Source of the DNA: Gordionus sp. m RMFG-2023
Lineage: Eukaryota > Nematomorpha > Gordioida > Chordodea > Parachordodidae
Direction: 5' to 3'
Length of the DNA: 64,000 nucleotides
Assembly: GCF_954871325.1 (NCBI RefSeq)
Contig: NC_088776.1
Span: 9,245,985 to 9,309,984, forward strand
The notes under the pieces were generated by a model. The model ran no database searches. It saw nothing but the letters and a program-made list of their open reading frames with translations, and had not been told where the DNA came from. Numbering within the stretch: the first letter of the stretch is position 1; every line of letters starts with the position of its first letter. This document shows, piece after piece, positions 25,136-37,131 of this stretch. The translations under genes and the position numbers were made by a program.

Positions 25136-26053
25136 ATGACCAAGAATCAAACCTTAGCACGTTCTTTCATGAAAAGCTTCTTTCTTCATGGTGTCCTGGC
25201 TCTGGATGTTGGACTGGAATATGATAACCAGCACCTAACCTAATGTGACAACCTAGAAAGAACTGATATGGAAGTTGAACGATAGGTTATGAATTCTATT
25301 TTGTGAGACCAATGATGATTACTTATTATTCTAATCCACGTATGAAGAAAAGTTATTAAAAATTAAGATTTTATGCCAGGATAAAGGCATGTTATAAATT
25401 TTTAAAATCACTAAAATGTAAAATCATAATGATGATAAAAATGTTTTTGAAATAAAGCTTTTGAAGATTAGATAAATATTTAAATGATGTGATGAGATCA
25501 TTTTCTAAAAATTATCTTATGAAGAATTTTTTGAATTAAAACTAGGGTGTGAAATTTAAATTTTTTATTTAAAGAGAGGGAAATGTGAATAATATTTTAT
25601 TTGCATATTTTAACCTCGGAGATTGAAAATAAATAAAAATAAATTAAATACTAAAACGCAAAAATTAATTAAACACTAAAACGCGAAAAAATAAAAGTCA
25701 TTAAAACGCGAAAAATTAAAACGCTAAAAATATAACAAATCTTATTGATTTATCATTTCTTCACTTAATTTTATATTTTGATGAACTATTATTTCTTATT
25801 ATTCGCAACTTACTGATGATAATAATGATTTTGAAAAATGATAATAATATCAACGTCATGATTTGTAAAACATTCGATATGGATATCAAGCTCACGATTT
25901 AAACAAAAACGAACAAACATCGATTTAAACAAACCAACGATTGGGACAAGCCAACGTTATGATGATTTGTGATACAACTTGATTACCAAAACGATAAACC
26001 ACTTGGACAACAAACTCTCTATGACTCCGATGAAATTATCAGAAGAGGGAGAA

Positions 26054-26335
26054 TGTTGCGTTATAATCTAATTCTTTTTGTTTTTTGCATTTGAGTTTTT
26101 TGTAATCTAATTTTTATTATTTTTTGTAATTTAATTTTATAACTTTTTAACTTTCGGCGTAACCTTACTTTTTATATTTTATAATATATTTACTTTTTGT
26201 TTTTCGTTTGTATTCTAATTTATATTTATAGAAAATGTATATATACCTTAAGAAAAGAAAAAGAAATTAGTTAATAAAATATATTTTTACTGACTCGAAC
26301 CTCGCGCTATATCGTTAAGAACTTTATTCTTTGTA
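26054..26335 (+). repeat. Right LTR
   Basis: 282 bp, direct copy of 24300-24579, preceded by a polypurine tract and followed by the AATTG target duplication. Confidence 0.85.
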
Positions 26336-26529
26336 AATTGTATTTCTTTACCCCAGTTTTATTTCTCTAAAAAATGGGGGAGTGTTATATCTGTCTATTT
26401 GTAATTGACATTTATGCACGTTTTGTCAATTATATTTTCGAGAATAAATTTGGATTTTTTAATTATTATCGGACATTTTGTTTTTATTATGTTTGTTGGG
26501 ATTAGCTTGGTGAGCGGTAGTATTGGTTG

Positions 26530-26711
26530 TAGTGTTAAACGGTTCGATTTGAGCCGATTTTTTGCCTATAGTCGAGATTTTGCCAATAGATGTTCAATCC
26601 TATGTGACATCGATGCGCAAAATCTTTAAACTCGCATAATATTTTTCTGGATATAATATTGAGTTAGCCGTTTTTAAAAATCAGCTTAAATCGAGCCGTT
26701 TAACAACATTG
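26530..26711. mobile_element. hAT-type palindromic MITE, copy
   Basis: Starts TAGTGTTAAACGGTTCG and ends, reverse complemented, CAATGTTGTTAAACGG. Same family as 7017-7222. The flanking octamers are only partly alike. Confidence 0.65.
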
Positions 26712-26860
26712 ATTGTGAACGATAAGAATAGATATTAACGAATTTGATATGGTATTGATTGGGAACGATAAGAATACATATGAACGAATTTGATACAATC
26801 TAATAATTTAGATTAATATTTAAAAGCAATATTATTAAAGTTCTATAATCACAATATTTT
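26712..26860 (+). repeat. Local duplication GAACGATAAGAATA
   Basis: The phrase AACGATAAGAATA...ACGAATTTGATA occurs twice here (about 26716 and 26769) and again at 27741-27775. It marks diverged copies of one repeat whose limits are unclear. Confidence 0.5.
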
Positions 26861-28877
26861 ATACATGTATTACATCAGACCGTCAAATTATTAAAATAAA
26901 TTGAACATAATATCTGGTACTAAATTGACGCCCCAGACATTAAAAAACATTAAAATCATATAACTAAAAAATAAATATTTAAATATTATTTTACAAACAT
27001 GTAACTAAAATATAAGCAATCAAGTATTATTTTACACTCATATAACTACGTGCACTAATTAAAACAATAAAATAATAATAAAAAACTCGAACATCCAAAA
27101 ACATTAAAAATTTTGTATAACATAAGTAGATTTATTGGGGAAAGAATAAAATAATCAAAGAAAATGGTTAGGAAAGGGAGGGGTCAATATAGATATACAT
27201 TATAGTTTTTTTCATATTTATAACCTTAACATTATAAATTACACTTTATATGGGCTAATAGGGATGGGTCAATATAGCTAGTCATAATAGATTTTTCTCG
27301 TAATTATACCGTAAACATAAACAATTATAAATTATACTAAATACAGGCTAATTGATATAATATAATAATATTTACCAATAATGGTTTAAATTTAATTATA
27401 TATTATTACAACAGGTCTTACTATATATTACATTAAAATGTTTAAAATTGTTATTAAAAATTAGGTTTACTAATTTAAATGTTCAACAACAAAAAATTTA
27501 AAAGACTTTTTGACTGTAAAAAAAAATTGTGTTATTACAAAATTTTCAGTACCCAACTCTGTCTTAAATACCATACAATTTCGCGCAGGAACAAACCAAA
27601 AATCTCTTTTTTATATCAAGTCTATCATCAATCTTTCTTTTAATAAGCGTCTCGTCGTCTTCAGTCCTATACTAGACGCGCGAGAGATGTATCCGGTCTC
27701 CCTTCACACAAGCTGGTACCACTATCCTACAGGATGTTGGGATAACGATAAGAATAGATATGAACGAATTTGATATAATAGAATAATTTAGGTTAATATG
27801 ACGCCTCAGGCAGTAAAATATCTAGGATAATACTTAACACATAAAAATAAGCATTGGAAACAAAAATGAAGAAATTATATGTTCCTTACAAATTTTCTAT
27901 TATTTTTCGATTCTTAACATACTCCATTAATTAAATGTCAAAGAAACATATCATTTTTTTAATAATTTTTAGGTTTTCCATATGTATTTACACTTATATA
28001 AAAAACACGCTAACCAATAATCATTAGGGTTTCCTAAAATGATATTTTTATATTTATACACATTTAACGCCCTCTTATGGATATATATTTGTTAAATTTT
28101 AAAATTGAAAAATTCATATTTTTTTTCCCATTAATATTAATTAAAAATAGAATTATATAATATATTATATTTATCTCAATTTTTTATTAAATAAAAAATT
28201 AATTTAAGTATATTTAAAAAAATGCTTCTGAAAATTATTTATAAAAAAATATTATATAAAAAAATTTTGATTGATATGATTATGATTAATTGTAATCCTC
28301 AAATGGAATTAGGCAATTTTAACAAGGAATCAATAATCGTTTAATTCTATATTTTAAACAATTTAATTTTTATATAGAAAATAATTCATCACTTTATTTA
28401 TTGTTTATATAATCAAATATCATCAAAAACAATATATCAAAATACAATTTTGCTCAATTAGTTTTTCAATTTAATGTATACCAATGCAATTCATATTTAA
28501 ATAATGTTAATATTCAAATTTAAATAATAAGTTAATATAAAAATATAATTAAATAGCATTCTAAAAAAAAATCTACGTGCCGAACCGACACCATAAAAAA
28601 GAAATAAATAATTAAAAATTTATAAATAAAATATATATTTCTTTTACTTTTTTAAGTAATAATATGTTTATTTATTATTTTTTTATAAACAAATTTCACC
28701 TGCTTAAAATTTCCGATTTGATCAATATTATTAATATACTAATAACTAAGATTTTAAAAAATATATAAATAATTCATGAGATATGGCCCTCTTTAGTAAC
28801 GCGAAAATTCCAAAATACACTATAATTTCGTTTTAAATATCCAAAAAGTAATTAAACTAAAATCATCATTATTACGG
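26861..28877. other. Gene-free interval
   Basis: A+T-rich DNA. The open frame at 27510-27773 overlaps the local repeat and has no domain that I recognise. Confidence 0.4.
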
Positions 28878-29117
28878 TTTGACTAAACTACAAATGCTAA
28901 GGTAAACTGCAAATGGCAAGGTAAACTGCAAATGCTTAAGTGAAAATTTTTGTTATATTCTCTCTTAATTGAACGAGGTTCATTTTCTTATTCTATAAAT
29001 ATCTTATAAAAATTATATTCTTAGATTATTCAATAATAAATGAATAGACATTAATAGTTGTGTTTCCTTTTATCTCATAATAAAGAGTTTGAATCCTTTA
29101 GTGTAATTAAATTAAAA

Positions 29118-29200
29118 ATAATTATAATTACATTTTAAATTTCATTAATATTGAATCCGCGGATTCAATATTAATGAAATTTAAAATGTAATTATAATAC
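29118..29200. repeat. Perfect long palindrome at the MITE centre
   Basis: About 38 bases on each side of the GC|GG centre at 29159/29160 are exact reverse complements. This is the midpoint of the foldback MITE. Confidence 0.85.
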
Positions 29201-29558
29201 TTTTTTAAGATAATTATATTAATGTCACAATTGATAGATTTTGACATTGGGAATCAGAACCTAATAAAATAAAAAATATATACTAAAATCTGATTATTAA
29301 TTAAATAAATAACTATATTCAAATACAAAGTTAGCAATCATAATCAAAATAAATGATAAATAAAATTAATATAAGAAAAATATAAGTAAAAAATAAAAAA
29401 GTTAAAATTAAAATTTAAGTTAACAAAAAAAAATAATTTTTCTCATAATAATTTCTCCTTTATATATCCTTTTTCTTTAATCAACATTTACATAGTCTCC
29501 CAAGCGAAAAATAAAAAGTTCTACATCCCACTTGTTAAAACTCTTAAAGTATGGAAAT

Positions 29559-32128
29559 TAGAGATCTGCAAAAGTAGGCCCGGCCCGAACCCGGCCTGGC
29601 CCGAACGGGCTTCGGGCCTACTTTAAAAAAAAAATTAGGGTTCGGGTTGGGTCGGGCCTAATATTTTTTAAAAAAATTCGGGCCGGGTCGGGCCGGGCCT
29701 TAAAAAAATTTTTAATATTGGCACTAATATTTTTTGTAAAATAAAAATATTTAATTTTATTTGAAGAAGCTAGACGCCATATGATGGCATGTATCTTTTA
29801 TTCTTGGTATAAATATATAATTAAACTTTTTTTTTAAGAAACAAGGCGGCAACATTTTTTATTTGTAAAATATAAATATTTAATTTTATTTATTTAGAAA
29901 GTAGACGCCATATGTTATATATATTTTATTATGGGTAAAATAATTTAAATGTTTTTTTATAAAACTTAAATTTTAAATATAATTTAAAAATGAATTTAAT
30001 TTTTTTAAAAAAACAAATACAAAATGGAACATATATTTGTATGCCCCATTTAATAAAAGCAATTATGGGAAAATTTTGAAGACATATTTGATGATAAAAA
30101 CAAAAAACTTGATTACGTCCAATGTAAAAAATGTAATAGTATATTACAATTTTAAGACGTCACAAGTGCGTTAAGAATGACGATTCCTCTATTCCTAAAA
30201 TAACTAGGTATATTCAAAAGAAAATAGATCTAAATTCTTCCTTAACTATTAAAAAGAAACTATGTGATACCTTGATCTATTATTGCGCCAAGGACATGCG
30301 TGCCTTTGATTCGATAACTGGAGATGGCTTTATAAAAATGGCTCAAAATTTTATTCAAATTGGCTCCATTTACGGTAATATTGACTGTAGCGAGATTATT
30401 CCCCATCTAACTACTTTATCGAGAAATGCTATAGTTATGACGGATCAAATTAGAACAAATTTGGTTAATAAAATAAATGTTCAATTATTTGATAAAAAAT
30501 GCTCTGCTACAACAGACATGTGGACAGATTCTTTTAAAAAGTTTTCCTATTTAACTGTTTCAATTCATTATATCGAAGGTGAAACCTTATATAAACATGT
30601 TTTATTTACGAATAAGTTTAAAGAAGAGAAAAAACCGCCGCGAACATACATAAGGAAATGCTACAAAATTTTGCTGCAATTGGAATAATTCCCGATCAAG
30701 TGAAAAATATAATATTTATATCTGATCAAGGAGCTAATATAATTAAAGCCCTAGAAAAATACACCAGATTAAATTGCAGCGCACATCTATTAAATACTGT
30801 TCTTCGAAATACCTTTAAGGAACAATCTTTGAAAATTATCGCTCCTAATATATATCAAACCCTTATTTCTGCTAAAAAATTAACCATGTATTTTAAACAA
30901 ACCGGCATGAATCAATATTTAGACAAAACATTACAACAAGATATCGAAACTAGATGGAATTCAAAATTAAATATGTTGAAATCTATTTATAACCAATATG
31001 ATGACATCGTCAATTTTTTATCATCCAAGGGAGATATTAATAAAATGGAAAACTTGGAGAAATCTATTTTGAAAAATTTGATTGATATTTTATATCCTTT
31101 TGATAAAGCTACTAAAGAACTAGAAGGAGATATTATGCCTACTTTACATAAAGTACTGCTATGCTTTAATAATATTCTTCACTAGGATTTAAATGATTCA
31201 TTTTATCAAAACAATGAAATAAAAGAAATAAAAACCAATTTAAAAAATTTTTTATTATCTAAATTTAAAATCAATATTTTGCATAAAATAGCGACATTTT
31301 TATGCCCCAAATATAGAAAATTAAGAATGTTATCATCAATGGAAATATTAGAAGTAGAGAATTCAGTCAAAAATATAATTAAATCTGAAGAATATTGTCC
31401 TTCAATTGATATTATAGATTTGGATATTCAAGGCGTTTCTCAAATTGTGGAATCGTCTAAAAGATCTAAAGGTACATTTAAAATTGTTCTATTTATATTA
31501 TTTTTATATATCAGGCAATGAATATGAAAGATGGGAGGACAATGAGGAAGAATATGAAAAAAAAGAAACAGATGAGCTTGAAATTTATAAGAATTTAAAT
31601 ATAAAAGAGAATAATGAAAATATAGATCCAGAAAAAGATATATTAAAATGGTGGAATAAAAATGAAATTAGATTACAAAAGATGACAATTGGCTAGAAAA
31701 ATTCTAGCAATTCCTGCAACGTCCACAACTTCAGAGAGAACTTTTTCAAAGACTGGAAGGTTATTAGACGAAAGAAGAAATAGACTGTCACCAGAAAATG
31801 TTGATGCTTTGATATTTTTAAATGATAATTATAAATATGAATCTAATATATAGTTGTGTAATTTAACATTATAATTATTGTTTGGTTTATAGGTATTTTT
31901 GATAGTAATTTAAATAAATAATTAAATACTAAATAAATTTTCTGTTTACTAAGATATTTTTTGCAAAAACAAAATCTTAAATATAAAAAATAAACTAAAA
32001 GCTAAAAAAAATATAATTATTACTTTAGGATGAATTTAAAAAATTCGGGTTCGGGCCGGGCCGGCAAAAGTTTCTAAAAAATTTTGGGCCGGGTCGGGCC
32101 TAAAAAATTAGGCCCGTGCAGATCACTA
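29559..32128 (+). mobile_element. hAT transposon with broken transposase gene
   Basis: 2,570 bp inserted into the left LTR. Ends TAGAGATCTGCA and, reverse complemented, TAGTGATCTGCA, followed by GC-rich GGCCCGG subterminal blocks. A perfect 8-bp target duplication ATGGAAAT is at 29551-29558 and 32129-32136. The intact site can be compared in the other LTR near 36030. Confidence 0.92.
30073..31853 (+). pseudogene. hAT transposase, about four breaks, one intron
   Basis: DNA transposase of the Ac/hAT type. In order: a BED zinc finger (WENFEDIF, QCKKCNS) around 30070-30150; SATTDMWTD (first catalytic Asp) near 30510; SDQGANIIKAL (second Asp) near 30725; the RW block ETRWNSKLNML near 30950; a TKELEGD block near 31120; and the C-terminal dimerisation domain ATSTTSERTFSKTGRLLDER from about 31715. 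A 43-nt GT-AG segment at 31471-31513 restores the frame exactly, so I read it as a spliced intron. Damage: a stop and frame change after the BED finger, a frame change near 30640, a stop at 31183 and a frame change near 31690. The element cannot make its own transposase but keeps good ends. Confidence 0.88.
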
Positions 32129-32269
32129 ATGGAAATATCTACAATTATCACGCGTTTTTTTCTCATTTACATAGACGGGGATCTAAATAATAACTTAATA
32201 ATTTTAATAAAACATTATTTTTGTTAACGATTTGAATAATGCAATTTTTTGTATCGCAAAAATGCAACA

Positions 32270-34560
32270 CCCCTTCACTTAAGTTAGACCCACCAATCAG
32301 CGAATGACCAACTTCTTTCGATTTCGACTTTACAGATCTTGTATATCCACCAAATCTTTCGTCTTAATATTTGTAACGACGGCGGTTCCTTGTCAAGTAT
32401 TCTTAGTTTCTAAGACCGTTCGTATCCAATTACAGCTTCATGATTTCTATCTTCTGTTTCTTGTCAACTCTTGGTATAGCTCTTTATCTCTGATCTCTAT
32501 AGGCAATTGACGAACTCGATTCACGCCTGTTATCACGATTCACGATGAATTCTTCTAGTCTCTTTTTAATTATATTTTGTTTTAATTCCTTTGGTAAATT
32601 ATCCTAGTCTTTGCTTGTTTCTAACGGTTTCTGTAATTAATAATTAGCATATTATCTGGTAAACGATGACGACTTTTGTTAACGATTGTAGCTTGACAGC
32701 ATTGACCAGTTGTTCTTGTTAGTCGCCTATTTCTATCGTTCTTCTGTATTAACCGATTGGCTCTTTAACTCTGTAAACGTTTGACAATAATTTGTTTCCA
32801 AGAATTCTAATCTCTATGATCATCAACTTTCGTATCTTAGATTAAAGTTTCCGTCAGCAATTGGCGATATTAGTAAGTTATTAACGATTGCAGCATGAAT
32901 GTCTCGAACATTTGTTCTATCTATTTCTTGTTTAAAATGTTCTCATGTAATTGATTAACGCTTTTTCTCGGTAAATGATTGGCGATAATTTGTCTGCGAT
33001 TACTATTGTTTCCACGAATTTTTGTCTCTATATCGTAGACTTTCGTATCTTAGACTAGAGTTTCAGTTAACACTAGGCTATATTGGTCAGCGATTAACGA
33101 TTGCACTCGAACGTCTTGACCCTTTGTTCTATCTAGTCGCTTGTCTTTGAAGTTCTAGGCATCTAATTCTTGTAACCGTATAGATCTTACGACAGTTCCT
33201 AGATATCGACTTTGTCTTTATTCTCACCTGATCTTGGTCTCAAGGTTTCAGATCCCAATAATCTGATTCGACCTAAAATAATCTATTTAACCCTTTATAA
33301 CTTCTGAAATATTTTATCCCTTTTTCTTACATATTTATTCTCAAATTTGAACTACACCGAATATATCATATCTCCACTTCGTCTTAAGGTTATCGCCTCT
33401 AATCTAATTCTTCTTTGCCTAATCTATTATATTTCTTAAATTCGAAATATTTGCTCATTTTTTTCTATAATTAAATTTTAAAATTATAATACATCGTCAA
33501 AATACGCTAAATTAATTATACTATTATGTCAAATTCTATCACCCCTCTACCCTCAATGTAGCCCAAATCCATATCTTCCTTGAGTCATTTGTAGGTAATA
33601 TCCACATCCTTTGTCAAACATGTCTATCTACCTTTGAATCTATATCTAAAATTCTCTTGAATATCTTGAATCTAAAAAAGATCTTAGTTCTAAATTTTTA
33701 AAAGAAATCTTGTAATCTTGTGGTACACGCCTGTTCTTTAAAGAAAACTAAAATATCTGTTTCTGTTCTTCTTTATGATGTTCACGTCCATTGTTCAAAA
33801 ACAACTGGAATAAATATCTTTTTTTATTCTTTTTCACCAAATGACTTATCTTCTCGCAAGTCACGTTGTTTCTCAACACACCAAAATTATGATTCTCATA
33901 ACTCTCGCAGACTTGTTAAAAAACAAATCAATTATGTCTCTCATCAATTTGATTCTATCTGAAAATATGATTTTCATAATTATGTCTCATCAATTTCCTT
34001 CCATCTGAAAATATGATTCTCATAATTGTGTATATCATCAATTTCATTCCATATAATTTATGATTCTCACAATTATGTCTATCATCAATTTTAAAACACA
34101 AAATTATGATTCTCTAATTCTAGCACAACTTGTTTAAAAAAAACGTACTTTTTATTTCACAATTATATATCAGTATTTTACACTAAAATTTTTCTTTTAA
34201 AAACATCCTGAATTCTCCTACTTTTTTTTTATCAAAAAAAAGTCTCTTTTTTCCGAAGTATTTCATATCCATATCATTATTAAAAAAAAATTATTTCTTC
34301 ATCCTGCACGATATTTTCTTCTATCTAAAACCGATTAAAACAATTTAAAATAAATCTTATCATTTCTTTTTTAGTATTTCTTTATCTTTTTACTATTATT
34401 AGAATAACGTTGCCTAATTGCTTAAAATCTTATTTGATTCAAAAAATAAAAATCCGATCCCCAATTGAACTCGATTGCGGCATAAATTTTCTAATGACGA
34501 AAGCCGTTTCTCTTTATGAAGATTTTTGGTTAATCTACAACCTAATATTATACTACATTC
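32270..34560. repeat. Interior of the LTR element with degenerate tandem repeats
   Basis: Phrases such as TTAACGATTGCA, TTGTTCTATCTA and GACTTTCGTATCTTAGA recur about every 210 bp between 32640 and 33180. No domain is seen. Confidence 0.5.
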
Positions 34561-34972
34561 CAGTGGCGTGTCTACGGGGGTGGTTTTCGGGTTTAGACCC
34601 CTCCCAGAGCAAAAATTTATTTTTAGATTATACGTTCAAAAGACTTATAAGTGGGGACTTTATATCAAATAAATACCAATAATATTTATATTTTTCTGGT
34701 TTTGATGTTTGTGGAAGGATATTATATTACTATTGAAATTATTCTGGATAGTATTATTATAAAGTCAAAAGAATAATCTACTAAATTATAAAACAAATTA
34801 TTTATGCATTTAAAAAATATATTTATTATATATTATCGAAGATATGGTTATGATTAGTAAGATAAACCCGGCCGAAGGCCTGTTAAAGGGGGTCTGGGAG
34901 GTATCGCCTCCCCCCCCCCAGGATTTTATATGTATGGACCCCCTCTAAGGAAAATTCCTAGCTACGCCACTG
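34561..34972. mobile_element. hAT MITE with 8-bp target duplication
   Basis: 412 bp. Ends CAGTGGCGTGTCTACGG and, reverse complemented, CAGTGGCGTAGCTAGG, the CAGTGGCGTAGC terminus typical of some hAT groups. A perfect CTACATTC direct repeat lies at 34553-34560 and 34973-34980. Contains a poly-C run near 34910. It is inserted in the LTR interior. Confidence 0.88.
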
Positions 34973-35698
34973 CTACATTCACATAGCAAATCCTTAAGGC
35001 TGTTTTATCTCTCGCAGCCCTTAAAATAAAAGTTAAACGTGAATCTTCAATAAGAATTTAATTACAACATCAACTATTTTCTAACAATAAATTTATATTC
35101 TAATCTTATTCGCCGAATTTTTAAATTATTATATCTTAACAAACTATTAGTTTAATATTAACCTTCGCAATTTATGTTTCTTTTTCTTTGTCATAGTTAT
35201 TTCTAGTGATCAATTAATAATAATTCTAAAATCTAAAATATCAGTCTCTAAAAATTTCAAAATTCAAATTGTTTTTAGTTTACCAGTATCTTCTAAATAT
35301 AAAATTCCTAATTATCACCTTTAAATAACTAAACACAAACTTCTTTATATCTTTACTATGAATGCTACCTTTATAATTCTTTGTTTTTAATTTTAGATTT
35401 TATATTTCTACAGTAACATAATCTTATCCAAATAATTTTTTTTTTCAACCTACATCTTTAAAAATAAATCTAAATCTTTTTTTATCCAATTTTTATTTTA
35501 AAATATAAAATTTCTTCTTTTTAGAATACTTCTCTAAATATTTTTCCTACTTTTAGTTACATATTTTTCTTACGTTCTTCTGGAATTTTTTTTTGTATTA
35601 GAATACAGTTTGACACGTCTCCTTGTCCCACCGTATATATTGATTTGCATTAGACTGAAAAGTTGTAATTGCCCTGTCGCCTCCTCTCTCCAACACCA

Positions 35699-36172
35699 TG
35701 GTCACAATTGATAGATTTTGACATTGGGAATCAGAACCTAATAAAATATTAAAAAATATATTATATATACTAAAATCTGATTATTAATTAAATAAATAAC
35801 TATAATCAAATACAAAGTTAACAATCATAATCAAAATAAATGATAAATAAAATTAATATAAGAAAAATGAAAGTAAAAAAGTAAAAAATTAAAATTTAAG
35901 TTAACAAATAAAAATAATTTTTCGCATAATAATTTCTCCATTATATATCCTTTTTCTTTAATCAACATTTACATAGTCTCCCAAGCGAAAAATAAAAAGT
36001 TCTACATCCCACTTGTTAAAACTCTTAAAGTATAAAAAAATCTACAATTATCACTCGTTTTTTTTTCATTTACATAGACGGGGATCTAAATAATAACTTA
36101 ATAATTTTAATAAAACATTATTTTTGTTAACGATTTAAATAATGCATTTTTTTGTAACGCAAAAATGCAACA
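35699..36172 (-). repeat. Right-hand LTR (uninterrupted copy)
   Basis: Direct copy of 29223-29558 plus 32137-32269. It lacks the hAT insertion and so shows the empty site. Confidence 0.8.
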
Positions 36173-36477
36173 ATTAATAGATTTAACTATTTATTATGAG
36201 AAAGAAAATACAATTATTAATGTCTATTCATTTATTATTGATTATATATAATTTTATAATTTTTATAAGTTATTCATATCATAAGAAAATGAACTCACTC
36301 CAATTAATAGACAATATGTCCAAAAATTTTACCTAAGCATTTGCAATTTACCTTGGCATTTGCAGTTTAGTCAAACATGTCCAAACACCTTTTTAAATAA
36401 TAATATAATATGATTTTAAAATATACTAAAACAAAGAAAATTTGTAATTTTTTTTTCTTAAAATAATAATAGGCCAA

Positions 36478-37131
36478 CTTGCGGATTTAATATTAATGAA
36501 ATTTAAAATGAAATTATAATTATTTTTAATTTATTTATATTAAAGAATTTAAACTATTTATTATGAGATAAAAGAAAATACAACTATTAATAAATATTCA
36601 TTTTTGCAAATACAATATTTTTATTTAAAAATAGTATAATATATAAATATTATGACTACGAGAAAAAATAAAACGTTACTTGAAATCCTTTACTATACTC
36701 AAATTACAATTTAAGGGAACTAACTCAAGACAGTTATTTTGTAACAACACGATATTTTTATTCTAAAATTTTTTAAATAATCAATTATTTATAATAAACG
36801 AATTATTTTATAATTTCAAAAAATAAAAAAATTTCCATCAGTTTTTTTACAAAAAAAATAATAATGAATCTTGGTAAAAAAAAAATATTACCAAAACCAA
36901 GTTGAAATGATTGAAATTTCAAATATAAAAAAAAAATAATATCTATTAATATAATTTATATAAATTATACATATTATAAGAAAATGAATCTTACTCCAAT
37001 TAATAGAATATATATCGAAAATTTTTACCTAAGCATTTGCAGTTTACGTTGGCATTTGCAGTTTACCTTGGCATTTGCAGTTTACCTTAGCATTTGCAGT
37101 TTACCTTAGCATTTGCAGTTTAGTCAAACCC
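36478..37131. mobile_element. Half copy of the foldback MITE
   Basis: Starts at the centre motif (GCGGATTTAATATTAATG) and runs to the GACTAAAC end near 37127, with about 350 bp of foreign A+T-rich DNA inside. The outer end carries five exact-period copies of the 19-bp GCATTTGCAGTTTACCTTA unit (37033, 37052, 37071, 37090, 37109). Confidence 0.75.

Larger units (their letters stand above)
24300..26335 (+). mobile_element. Non-coding LTR retrotransposon (TRIM/LARD type)
   Basis: Two near-identical direct LTRs (24300-24579 and 26054-26335) start TGTTGCGTTATAATC and end in CA/TA. They bracket about 1.5 kb without recognisable gag or pol. A 5-bp target duplication AATTG flanks the element (24295-24299, 26336-26340). 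A polypurine tract AGAAGAGGGAGAA (26041-26053) abuts the right LTR, setting the orientation to plus. The LTRs differ at only a few per cent of positions by eye, so insertion is fairly recent. The structure looks whole, but it could only have moved using proteins from another element. Confidence 0.85.
29223..36172 (-). mobile_element. Non-coding LTR retrotransposon with nested insertions
   Basis: Direct LTRs at 29223-32269 (interrupted by a hAT element) and 35699-36172 (about 474 bp) begin TGTCACAATTG and end AATGCAACA. A 5-bp target duplication ATTAA flanks the whole (29218-29222, 36173-36177). On the minus strand a purine tract AAGTGAAGGGG abuts the left LTR, and TGGTGTTGGAG lies next to the right LTR as a possible primer-binding site, so the element reads leftwards. 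The interior (32270-35698) has no recognisable gag or pol and carries degenerate tandem repeats. LTR divergence is a few per cent by eye. Looks structurally whole apart from later insertions. Confidence 0.8.
28878..36375. mobile_element. Palindromic foldback MITE split by an LTR element
   Basis: The outer ends are TTTGACTAAACTACAAATGC (28878) and its inverted counterpart ending CATTTGCAGTTTAGTCAAA (36375). The ends carry tandem copies of a 19-bp GCATTTGCAGTTTACCTTA motif. Its left half and a perfect central palindrome around GAATCCGCGGATTC (29160) are followed at 29218 by the LTR element; the right half resumes at 36178. The half copy at 36478-37131 still shows the uninterrupted site (TTATATTAAAGAATTTAAAC), confirming the insertion. 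Without the LTR element it is about 540 bp. Confidence 0.75.

Noticed and set aside
27510-27773. 87-codon open frame
   Set aside because: Overlaps a local repeat (GAACGATAAGAATA) and has no recognisable domain.
34410-34682. 90-codon open frame
   Set aside because: Runs across the border of the hAT MITE at 34561, so it cannot be an old gene.
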